64,000 nucleotides of DNA. Source: Streptomyces sp. NBC_01351. GTDB taxonomy: Bacteria > Actinomycetota > Actinomycetes > Streptomycetales > Streptomycetaceae. Under the pieces are notes generated by a model. It had not been told where the DNA came from and searched no databases. It saw only the letters and a list, made by a program, of their open reading frames with translations. The stretch lies in NCBI RefSeq assembly GCF_036237315.1, contig NZ_CP108356.1:62001-126000 (forward strand), written 5' to 3'. Shown here piece by piece: positions 1-7,336 of the stretch. Position 1 is the first letter of the stretch; each line of letters begins with the position of its first letter. Both the position numbers and the translations under genes were made by a program.

Positions 1-662
1 GCATCAGTGATCGCCCCTGTCATGCCCAGCGGTTGGAGGACGGAATCGCGCAGGTGGTCGCCGAAGGGCCGCCCGGTGACCTGCTCGACCACGGCGGCGA
101 GCAGCATGTAGTTGGCGTCGCTGTACTCGTGTCGTTCGCCTGGCAGCGCGATAAGCCTGACATCGGCCAGACTGCGCGCCAGTCGCAGGATGCCGCCGGG
201 CTCGTTGTCGTAGCGGTCGGATCTGAGATAGCCCTCGCGCTCGGAGATCCCGCTGGTGTGGGTAAGCAGTTGACGCACGGTGATGCGCTCGCCACCGTCA
301 CCCGAGGGCGAGAACCAGGGCAGGCGCTCACGCACTGGCCCGTCCAGGGCGACCTTGCCTTCCTCGGCCAGCTGCATGACAGCCATGGCGGTGACCGGCT
401 TGGACACCGAGCCGATGAGGAACGGGGTCCGGGGCGTGACAGGTGTCCCGTTCCCGTCCCGTCCCCACGTGCGCTGATGCACCACCTGGTCGCCACTGAT
501 GACGGCGTACGCCAGACCGGGCGTGCGCGTGCGCTCCCTCTGCTCTTGTACGTACGCATCGACCTGGGCGAAGTCGCCCTGGGCTCGGTCGGCCGCACTG
601 GCGGGTCGTACAACTCCCAGGAATAACAGGGTCATCAGACCCACCACACGCAGACGTCGCAC
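1..662 (-). CDS. Secreted beta-lactamase-family serine hydrolase (3' end outside window)
   Basis: Member of the class C beta-lactamase/D-alanyl-D-alanine carboxypeptidase-like family, probably acting outside the membrane on peptidoglycan or small esters. The reading frame opens at a GTG (660-662) preceded by GGAGG about 7 nt upstream. It begins with a signal peptide (Arg-Arg, a hydrophobic run LMTLLFLGVV, then PASAA). The SxxK nucleophile motif is seen as SVSK, the Tyr motif as YSDANYM, and the family phrase LTHTSGIS is present. The C-terminal portion is cut by the window start. It is divergent from a TetR gene with operator-like repeats between them, so repression by that TetR is likely. Substrate is unknown. 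Confidence 0.85.
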   Translation of the reverse strand, partial: MRRLRVVGLMTLLFLGVVRPASAADRAQGDFAQVDAYVQEQRERTRTPGLAYAVISGDQVVHQRTWGRDGNGTPVTPRTPFLIGSVSKPVTAMAVMQLAEEGKVALDGPVRERLPWFSPSGDGGERITVRQLLTHTSGISEREGYLRSDRYDNEPGGILRLARSLADVRLIALPGERHEYSDANYMLLAAVVEQVTGRPFGDHLRDSVLQPLGMTGAITD

Positions 663-676
663 GCCCCCACCTCCAT

Positions 677-724
677 AACCATACGGCTGTACGGTTATGA
701 CGTTACCGTACGGCTATATGGTTA
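677..724. promoter_or_regulatory. Two operator-like imperfect palindromes between hydrolase and TetR gene
   Basis: Two copies of an imperfect palindrome with consensus ACCRTACGGCTRTAYGGT lie at about 678-695 and 704-722, in the gap between the divergent hydrolase and TetR genes. Spacing, symmetry and position are typical of a TetR autoregulatory operator controlling both promoters. Binding is inferred. Confidence 0.6.
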
Positions 725-728
725 AGCC

Positions 729-1379
729 ATGCCTCGTGTTGCCGACCATGACGAACGCCGCCACCAAGTCGCCGCCGCGGTCCGGCGGCTCATCGCCGCC
801 GAGGGCCTGAACGGTGTGACCGTCGCCAAGACCGCCGCGGAGGCGGCGATTTCCGTCGGGCTCGTCCAGCACTACTTCCGCAACAAGGACGAGATGCTGC
901 TGTTCACCTACAGCCACGTCCTAGAGCGGATCGAGCACCGCGTGACCGCCCTGGTCGCGCGCTCCGAATCCATCGGCACACGCATCGAGCACATCGTCCT
1001 CGACGCACTGTCGGAGAGCATGCCGCTGGACGACGAGCGCCGGCAGGAATGGCGGGTCGCCCTCGCCTTCACCGGCCGCTCGGCCGACGACCCCCGGCTC
1101 AGCGAGGTCAAGGTCGCCGCCCTGAACCGCACTCGCGCCCTTCTGGCACAGGCGGTCACCAATGCCAAGGAGTGCGGCGAGGTCGCCCCGGAGACCGACT
1201 CGGCGCGAGAGGCGGCACGTATCGCCGCGTACACCGAGGGCCTCTCCGCCCACCTCTACGCCGACCCTGCCGGGATGCCGCCCGCCGCAGCCCTCGCCGC
1301 CCTCGCCGACCACCTCGCGACCGTCTTCTCCGGCGAATGCCGCCTCCGCCGTCGGCCCCCCGGCGAGCGCCCGACGTAG
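729..1379 (+). CDS. TetR family transcriptional regulator
   Basis: A 216-aa repressor-type regulator. The N-terminal 50 residues form a TetR DNA-binding domain with the helix-turn-helix around GVTVAKTAAEAAISVGLVQHY and the typical tail YFRNKDEML. The remainder is a helical ligand-binding domain resembling the BetI-type C-terminal family. The ATG at 729 lies directly after the operator-like repeats at 677-724, so autoregulation and control of the divergent hydrolase is the simplest reading. Ligand unknown. Confidence 0.9.
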   Translation: MPRVADHDERRHQVAAAVRRLIAAEGLNGVTVAKTAAEAAISVGLVQHYFRNKDEMLLFTYSHVLERIEHRVTALVARSESIGTRIEHIVLDALSESMPLDDERRQEWRVALAFTGRSADDPRLSEVKVAALNRTRALLAQAVTNAKECGEVAPETDSAREAARIAAYTEGLSAHLYADPAGMPPAAALAALADHLATVFSGECRLRRRPPGERPT

Positions 1380-1641
1380 GCCCGCCCAGGCCGATCAAGA
1401 TCGGCGCCCTGCCTGTCACCAGCAGCGCGCAAAGTTCGGTTGGTGTCACCAACTCCTTTGTCCCATCAGCTGTCTGAACTGCGCAGCGTCCCGGCGGCCA
1501 GCGCAGCGCGATAGGCGTGGCAAGCAGTGCCGCCGCTTATCGCTTGATCCCGCGGCATACGAGCAACAGGCGGTGCGGAGACGTTGCCTGGCGAGCGGGT
1601 ACGACGGCACCATGGGAGCACGGGAACGGGGGGTGGAGCCG

Positions 1642-2613
1642 ATGAGTCGCTTGGTACTGCCGTACCTCTCCACCTACAAGGCGTCGCTGCCCCAGCAGGA
1701 AGCTGCTGAACTGGTCGGCCCCACGGGCGGCAAAGTTCACGTCCTGGAACACGAGCTCCCATGGTCCCTCGACGCATGGCGCGCAGACGGCGTACACGTA
1801 GGCCCTTTGTTCTTGGTGCGGACTCCCCGGCCGGGTGACGCATCCCTGAGGTTCCTGTTCGACACGGCGGGTGCCCCCTTTCCGACCTGGCGGGAAAGCT
1901 GCCTCGTGCCGTGCACGGCGCAGACCTGCCGCCGCTGGGTCGAAGCCGCCCTTGCCTATGCCACCGCCGTGGACGACATCAGCGCCGAGCTGGTTGCCGC
2001 CCACCGTCGCGCCAGCTCCATCGCGCGGTGGAGGCACCTCGCCACCCACCGCGCCCTACGCGGCTGGGAGAAGACCCGGCAGCGCTACGAGCGGGTCATG
2101 CAGGAGGCCAGTGAGGCCTACAAGCCGGTCCGCCGGGAGATCTGGCAAGCGATCCAGGCCGAGAAGGACAAAGCCGCCGAACACGCACGGCAGGAAGCCC
2201 AGGCCCGCCGCCGCAGGGCCGAGCTCGCCGAACGGCCCATCTGGGGCTGGTCGTCGGTGGCAACGAACGGCCAGCCGACCGCGTACATCTTCCGACACGA
2301 CGTACCCGCCGACGACAGCCTCGCTCCGACTTCGCCGCAGGTGAATCCACCTGTCGGCCTGGCGGGTCTGCGCCACGCGCTCAAAGCCCTGAAACCGATC
2401 CAGCTGCAATGGGACAGTGCAGCGATCAGCCAGACGGAGCGCGAGCTGGAAGGCGTGAGCTTCGAGAGCTGGTGGCGGGAACTGTTCTCCGAGGACTACC
2501 GCACCTTCACATCACCCCCGCCAAGCCGCAGCTCATCCCGCCCCCCGATCGGTGGCACCGGCACCGGCGGAACAGGCGGTTTCACAGGCGGCTTCAGCTT
2601 CGGCGGGTACTGA
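1642..2613 (+). CDS. Hypothetical coiled-coil protein with Gly-rich tail
   Basis: A 323-aa protein I do not recognise. The ATG at 1642 is preceded by GGGTGGAG; an earlier in-frame ATG at 1612 is possible. The N-terminal 90 residues look globular. The middle (roughly residues 120-195) is rich in Arg, Glu, Ala and Lys and probably forms a coiled coil. A region with Trp-rich WGWSS follows, and the C-terminus is Pro/Ser then Gly/Thr/Phe-rich, ending GGFSFGGY. No signal peptide or transmembrane segment is visible, and no function can be assigned. Confidence 0.65.
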   Translation: MSRLVLPYLSTYKASLPQQEAAELVGPTGGKVHVLEHELPWSLDAWRADGVHVGPLFLVRTPRPGDASLRFLFDTAGAPFPTWRESCLVPCTAQTCRRWVEAALAYATAVDDISAELVAAHRRASSIARWRHLATHRALRGWEKTRQRYERVMQEASEAYKPVRREIWQAIQAEKDKAAEHARQEAQARRRRAELAERPIWGWSSVATNGQPTAYIFRHDVPADDSLAPTSPQVNPPVGLAGLRHALKALKPIQLQWDSAAISQTERELEGVSFESWWRELFSEDYRTFTSPPPSRSSSRPPIGGTGTGGTGGFTGGFSFGGY

Positions 2614-2982
2614 CCGCAGCCACGCCCGCCCCCACGCTCTTGGATCTCGGAGAAGAGGCCCGGTGGCGCCACCGGCCTCAGGCCACATCCTGTCGTCTCC
2701 GCTGTCACCAGTAGCGAAGCTCGAAAGCCTCTGGCTCCGTCGAGCCGGTCCCGGGCACGTCCGGTGCCCAGGGTCAGCCGTAAGACCCCTTGAGACACCG
2801 GTTCAAGGCAGCACGGACACAGGCGGTCCGGGCGAGGGCTCCGTCGTGGGACTGCCGCACGAGCACACGGCTGTTCCCGCTTGGTGGTGACCTCGCAACG
2901 CGCGGTTCGTTGTAGTCCCGGTCCCGCAGTGCGGGCCCCACGCCCGTGCCCGGACTTTCGGCCGCCCACCTGGAGGATCTGC
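2614..2982. other. Intergenic region before terpenoid cassette
   Basis: No coding region on either strand that I can support. It holds the presumed promoter of the terpenoid cassette; the ribosome-binding site GGAGG at 2972-2976 belongs to the downstream gene. Confidence 0.5.
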
Positions 2983-4065
2983 ATGTCGCTCTTGACGTCC
3001 GACGGCGCCGTACGAGCGGATGCACCCGCGCCGCCGCAGGACTGTTCGGCGGTCGATCGGTTACTTTCTGAGTTCCTCGCCGACAAGGAGCAGGCATCCG
3101 TCGGTCCTGAAATCGCGATGTTCGTGAGGCTGCTGGGGACATTCCTTTCGGGCGGCAAGCGGCTTCGCCCGCTGCTGTGCTACTACGGCTGGCAAGCCGC
3201 GGGTGGGCACGGAAGCACCATCGCGGTGACTCATCTGGGTGCCGCGTTGGAACTCTTCCACGCCGGCGCGTTGATCCATGACGATGTGATGGACGGCAGC
3301 GACATCCGGCGGGGCCGTCCGACGGTGCACCGCCTGCTGGCCGGAAGCCACGGCCGGCACCCCGCGGCTGAGCGGTTGGGGGTGAACACGGCGATCCTGC
3401 TGGGGGACCTCGCACTGTGCTGGTCCTATGACCTGCTGCACGTCGCCGAGCTGGCAACCCCTCGGGCAGAATCGCTACGGACGCTGCTGGACGCCATGCG
3501 CATGCAGGCGATGACCGGCCAGTACCTGGATCTTCTCGCGACGGGCAGCTCGCACATCGCTGTCGAGGAGGCGCTGGCCATCGGACGTGGCAAGACCGCC
3601 CGTTACACGGTGGAGTATCCCTTGCTGGCCGGTGCCCACCTTGCGGGCGCCGATCAGGGCATGTTGTCCGCATGCAGCGCATACGGCGTTCCGCTCGGTG
3701 AAGCCTTCCAGCTCCGCGATGACCTGCTCGGAGTCTTCGGCGACCCGGGGACCACCGGTAAATCCGATCTCGACGATCTGCGTGACGGCAAGCACACCGT
3801 GCTGCTGGCCGTTGCCAGGCAACGTGCCGACTCGGTCCAGGCCGCGGCTCTGCGCGCCCTGATTGGGAACGCCCATCTCGACCTTGCCGACGCCCAGGAC
3901 ATCCGCGACATCATCGTCGCCACCGGAGCGCGGGATGCCGTCGAGGACATGATCGCCGAACGCCGGGAGCATGCCCTGGCTGTTCTCGACAGCTTTCCTT
4001 TCCCGGCTGGCGCGGCCGCCTCTCTGAGACGTCTGGCCGACATGGCCACCCGCCGCGACCGCTGA
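2983..4065 (+). CDS. Polyprenyl diphosphate synthase (GGPP synthase-like)
   Basis: All-trans isoprenyl diphosphate synthase, 360 aa, expected to condense IPP onto allylic diphosphates to make a C15-C20+ prenyl donor. The first Asp-rich motif is DDVMD (residues 100-104) and the second DDLLGVFGD (246-254); GGKRLRP near residue 58 is the usual IPP-binding segment. The ATG at 2983 follows GGAGG by 6 nt. Leu27 is encoded by TTA (3061-3063), which in Streptomyces needs the bldA tRNA, so expression is probably developmentally gated. It is the first gene of a cassette with methyltransferase, UbiA-type and FAD-monooxygenase genes. Chain length (GGPP favoured) is inferred. Confidence 0.9.
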   Translation: MSLLTSDGAVRADAPAPPQDCSAVDRLLSEFLADKEQASVGPEIAMFVRLLGTFLSGGKRLRPLLCYYGWQAAGGHGSTIAVTHLGAALELFHAGALIHDDVMDGSDIRRGRPTVHRLLAGSHGRHPAAERLGVNTAILLGDLALCWSYDLLHVAELATPRAESLRTLLDAMRMQAMTGQYLDLLATGSSHIAVEEALAIGRGKTARYTVEYPLLAGAHLAGADQGMLSACSAYGVPLGEAFQLRDDLLGVFGDPGTTGKSDLDDLRDGKHTVLLAVARQRADSVQAAALRALIGNAHLDLADAQDIRDIIVATGARDAVEDMIAERREHALAVLDSFPFPAGAAASLRRLADMATRRDR

Positions 4066-4095
4066 ACAGGCCATCACCCCGAGCAAGGAACTGTC

Positions 4096-4851
4096 ATGGC
4101 AAGTCGGTATGCCCCCTCACACGTCGCCCCCACCGCTGCTGCGCCAGGTGGTGACGCTCGTTTCGACGTCGGCCTGCAGCTGGTGGACCGCCACGACGGA
4201 GGAAGGAAGCCGCAGGAATTCGAGATGCTGGGGTTGCGGTGGCATCTCATCCCCCAGGTGTTCGCTCCGGTCCATACCGACTCCACCCGGCTGTTCACCG
4301 AGTGGCTGCCGTTTCCCGTAGGGGGAAGCTTTCTGGAGGTGGGCTGCGGGGCCGGCGTGACCGCGGTGAGGGCGGCGCTGGCAGGGTGTTCACAGGTCAC
4401 TGCGGTGGACATCAACCCCGAGGCCGTGCGCAACACCGAGCTGAACGCCGCCCGCCACGGTGTGTCCGGCCGGATGCGCGTGCTGCACAGCGATCTGTAC
4501 GACGCCTTGGCGCCCGGGGAACAGTTCGACGTGGTGTTCTGGAACTCCAACGTGATCTGCGCTCCAGACGAGTTCGTCTACACACGCCCCATGCAGCACG
4601 CGATCTTCGATCGTGGCTACGCCGCGCACCAGCGGTACTTGCGCGAGGGCCTGGCCCGGCTGACCGAGTCGGGTCGCTTGTTCCTGGGGTTCAACAGCCT
4701 CGGTGACGCCGGCCGCCTGAACTCCCTGGCCTCCCGGTGCGGTGTGCGGCTCACGGAGCGGGAACAAACGACCCGCCGGGCCGGTGACGTTCCCGTGACG
4801 TTCCAACTGCTTGAAGCCGCCGGCGTCCGCGATGAGCGGAGTAGCGCGTGA
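4096..4851 (+). CDS. Class I SAM-dependent methyltransferase
   Basis: A 251-aa Rossmann-fold methyltransferase. SAM-binding motif I reads FLEVGCGAGVT (about residues 76-86) and is followed by the acidic end of strand 2 in VTAVDINPEA. The fold resembles PrmA/HemK-like enzymes, but the NPPY substrate motif is replaced by NSNVI, so a small-molecule substrate is more likely than a protein glutamine. It begins 30 nt after the prenyl synthase and its stop overlaps the GTG of the UbiA-type gene (4 nt), implying translational coupling. It probably methylates a cassette intermediate; the acceptor is unknown. Confidence 0.8.
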   Translation: MASRYAPSHVAPTAAAPGGDARFDVGLQLVDRHDGGRKPQEFEMLGLRWHLIPQVFAPVHTDSTRLFTEWLPFPVGGSFLEVGCGAGVTAVRAALAGCSQVTAVDINPEAVRNTELNAARHGVSGRMRVLHSDLYDALAPGEQFDVVFWNSNVICAPDEFVYTRPMQHAIFDRGYAAHQRYLREGLARLTESGRLFLGFNSLGDAGRLNSLASRCGVRLTEREQTTRRAGDVPVTFQLLEAAGVRDERSSA

Positions 4852-5807
4852 CCGCCACGCAAACGCCGGTCGCCGCCTCGATCAGGCCCCGGCCCAAAAT
4901 CGTCAGCTACCTCAGGCTCGCCAAGGCCCGGGTGTACCACTACGTCTATGGCTGGGCCCTGGGGCTGCTGCTCCTGCGATCGGATGGTTTCCTCAGCGGC
5001 GGCACGCTGCTCGCCATGACTTTCATGCTGGTCGGCACGCTGGCCATCCAGTGGAGCGCGTCAGCAGCCGACGACGTGAGCGGGTTCCTGAACGGCAGTG
5101 ACGCCCGTAACTACGCGGGCCGGCCACTGGTGACGATGGTAAGGAAACCACTGCTCACCGGTGCGCTGACCTCGCCGGAGGCGATCGGGTTCGCCGTGGT
5201 GGCGTGGATCGGCGGAATGCTCACGCTCCTGCTTTCCGCCGGCGTTCTGGACTGGCAGGTTCCCTTACCGGCCCTGGTGGCCGCGTTCGGTGTGCCGGCT
5301 CTCGCTGTCCAGTACTCCTGCGGAATCAGGCTGAGCTACCGGCCTCTGGGGCTCGAATCGACGATCTTCTTCACCGGTGTCTGCACCGTGCTGATGCCCT
5401 ACTGGTTCGCCGCCGGAACCGTAAGCCGCGAGACGCTCCTCATGAGTGCGTTGTTCGGGCTGTGGCTGCTCCTGGTGGTGTCGTACGGAAACGCCTCCGA
5501 CCGGGCGGGAGACGCTGCCGTCTCCCGGAAAACCCTTGCCGTCATCATGCCGCCCCTGTGGTTCGCCGTCGTGCTTCATGTGCTGGTCGCGGTCAATGCG
5601 GTGCTGCTTGTTCTACTGTTCACCACGACACGGCTGGATGCAGGATTCATCGTGCTCAGTGCTCCAGCGGTGGCGCTGCAACTCGGCCAGCTGTACTACG
5701 GGGTGTACCGCCGCGAGTTGCGCAAGGCCCGGTTCCTGGTGCTGATCTCCATCGACCTCGGGTTCCTCGGTCTGGCCGCCGCGCTCCTTGCGGGGCCGGC
5801 GTCATGA
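4848..5807 (+). CDS. UbiA-superfamily membrane prenyltransferase or terpene cyclase
   Basis: A 319-aa polytopic membrane protein with about eight or nine hydrophobic segments. The UbiA-type Asp-rich regions appear as SAADDVSGFLNGSDA (Asp75, Asp76, Asp85) and, in the second half, SDRAGD (Asp218, Asp222). The first motif departs from the classic NDxxDxxxD spacing, which leaves open either aromatic prenyl transfer or UbiA-type terpene cyclisation. It starts at a GTG overlapping the methyltransferase stop, and its own stop overlaps the ATG of the FAD monooxygenase. Leu140 is a TTA codon (5265-5267). Confidence 0.85.
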   Translation: MTATQTPVAASIRPRPKIVSYLRLAKARVYHYVYGWALGLLLLRSDGFLSGGTLLAMTFMLVGTLAIQWSASAADDVSGFLNGSDARNYAGRPLVTMVRKPLLTGALTSPEAIGFAVVAWIGGMLTLLLSAGVLDWQVPLPALVAAFGVPALAVQYSCGIRLSYRPLGLESTIFFTGVCTVLMPYWFAAGTVSRETLLMSALFGLWLLLVVSYGNASDRAGDAAVSRKTLAVIMPPLWFAVVLHVLVAVNAVLLVLLFTTTRLDAGFIVLSAPAVALQLGQLYYGVYRRELRKARFLVLISIDLGFLGLAAALLAGPAS

Positions 5808-7147
5808 ACAAGGGCGTCGGGGACCGGGCTGTCGTGCTCGGAGGCAGCATCGCGGGGACGTTAGCGGCCAGGGTGCTTTCAGAGTTCTACCGTGAGGTCA
5901 TCGTCGTGGACCGCGACCAGGTAGTCAGCGTGAGTGGGCTGAGGCGCGGGACTCCTCATGCCGGTCATGCCCACGGACTGCACGCCCGCGGCTGCCTCAT
6001 CCTGGAGAAGCTTTTTCCTGACCTGCTTGGGGACATGCGGCGCGCACAACTGCCGGTGGGGGATCTAGGCGAGCAGCGTTGGTACTTCAACGCCCGGCCG
6101 TTTCGGTCCACACGGACCGGTCTGCGGTCGATTACGGCGCAGCGCCCGGTGCTGGAGGAGTACTTCCGCGAGCAGGTCGCCGCACTGCCCAACGTCACGT
6201 TCTGGGAGCGGACCGAGCCTCTCGGCTTTCTGTCCACACCGGACGCCAGGCGGGTGACCGGTGTCCGGCTGCGTTCGACGGCGGCAGATGCCGAAGACGC
6301 GTTCGATCTCCACGCCGATCTGCTCGTCGATGCCACCGGCCGCGGGTCGCGCGCGCCGGTATGGCTGGAGGAGCTGGGCTACCGGCGACCGGTCGAGAAG
6401 CGGATGGCGATCGGTCTGGCCTACACCACACGGCTCTACCGAAGCCGCCCGGACATGCTCAACGGCACACAATTCATCAACTGCATCGCATCACGCCAGT
6501 TCCCGCGCGGGGCGTTCTTCGGTCAGGTCGACCGCGAAACGTGCATCCTGTCGCTGACCGGCATCCTAGGCGACCATCCGCCCACCGGCGACGACGGATT
6601 CCTCGCGTTCGCCAAGTCTCTGCCCGTCGCTGACATCCACGAGCAGATTCGGCACGCCGAGCCGCTGAGCGACCCGGTCTGCTTCCGCTTCCCGGCGAGC
6701 GTGCGCCGACACTACGAACGGCTTCCCCGCCTTCCCGAGCGGTTCCTCGTGCTCGGCGACGCAGTGTGCAGCCTCAACCCGAACTACAGCCAGGGCATGA
6801 CCGTCGCCGCCATGGAAGTGTTGGAGCTGCACCAGCACCTGTCGCGCGGCACGCCAAGCACCATCGCGTTCATGCGTGACGTCGGGCGGATCATCGACAA
6901 CCCGTGGTTCAGCTCCACGACGAGCGACCTCAAATACACCGGAATGAAAGGGCGCCGTGGGCTCACCGCACGCATGGGCAACGCGTACGTGACCCGGCTG
7001 CACCACGCGGCGGTGAACGACCCCGCCGCCACGAATGCCCTGATGCGCGTCGCAGGCCTGATCGACCGGCCGACCGCGCTCATTCGCCCACGGGTTCTCC
7101 TCAGCGCACTGCGACGTCAGGGGTCTATGACAGGGCCTGCCGAGTAG
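5804..7147 (+). CDS. FAD-dependent monooxygenase (epoxidase-like)
   Basis: A 447-aa flavoprotein monooxygenase/geranylgeranyl-reductase-like protein. The N-terminal dinucleotide-binding motif is VVLGGSIAGTLAA (residues 9-21). The second FAD motif LVDATGRGS and third motif VLGDAVCSLNPNYSQGM are present. Placed with a polyprenyl synthase and UbiA-type protein, it probably epoxidises a terminal isoprene double bond to set up cyclisation, as in bacterial and fungal (mero)terpenoid pathways. The ATG overlaps the upstream stop by 4 nt. Residue 20 (Leu) is encoded by TTA (5861-5863). Confidence 0.87.
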   Translation: MNKGVGDRAVVLGGSIAGTLAARVLSEFYREVIVVDRDQVVSVSGLRRGTPHAGHAHGLHARGCLILEKLFPDLLGDMRRAQLPVGDLGEQRWYFNARPFRSTRTGLRSITAQRPVLEEYFREQVAALPNVTFWERTEPLGFLSTPDARRVTGVRLRSTAADAEDAFDLHADLLVDATGRGSRAPVWLEELGYRRPVEKRMAIGLAYTTRLYRSRPDMLNGTQFINCIASRQFPRGAFFGQVDRETCILSLTGILGDHPPTGDDGFLAFAKSLPVADIHEQIRHAEPLSDPVCFRFPASVRRHYERLPRLPERFLVLGDAVCSLNPNYSQGMTVAAMEVLELHQHLSRGTPSTIAFMRDVGRIIDNPWFSSTTSDLKYTGMKGRRGLTARMGNAYVTRLHHAAVNDPAATNALMRVAGLIDRPTALIRPRVLLSALRRQGSMTGPAE

Positions 7148-7217
7148 CCGGAACCCCCGGGGCTGCGGTATCACCCGACCGCCATCGCACCGACGGTTCA
7201 TGCTCCGTAGTACCCGC

Positions 7218-7267
7218 CTGCCGCTGCTGCGCCGGCCCGTCCGGACGGGCCGGCGCAGCAGCGGCAG
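7218..7267. terminator. Perfect 25-bp inverted repeat after FAD monooxygenase
   Basis: Two 25-nt arms match exactly with no loop, beginning CTGCCGCTGCTGCGCCGGCC and mirrored to GGCGCAGCAGCGGCAG. It lies 70 nt after the monooxygenase stop and 70 nt before the MMPL gene. It probably acts as a factor-independent (no U-tract) terminator separating the biosynthetic genes from the exporter. Confidence 0.55.
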
Positions 7268-7336
7268 AACGCCGGCAGGTACCAGGCCACGCCGTGATCG
7301 TTGGACAGGGCCTGTGACATACCAGAGGGGGCGCGG

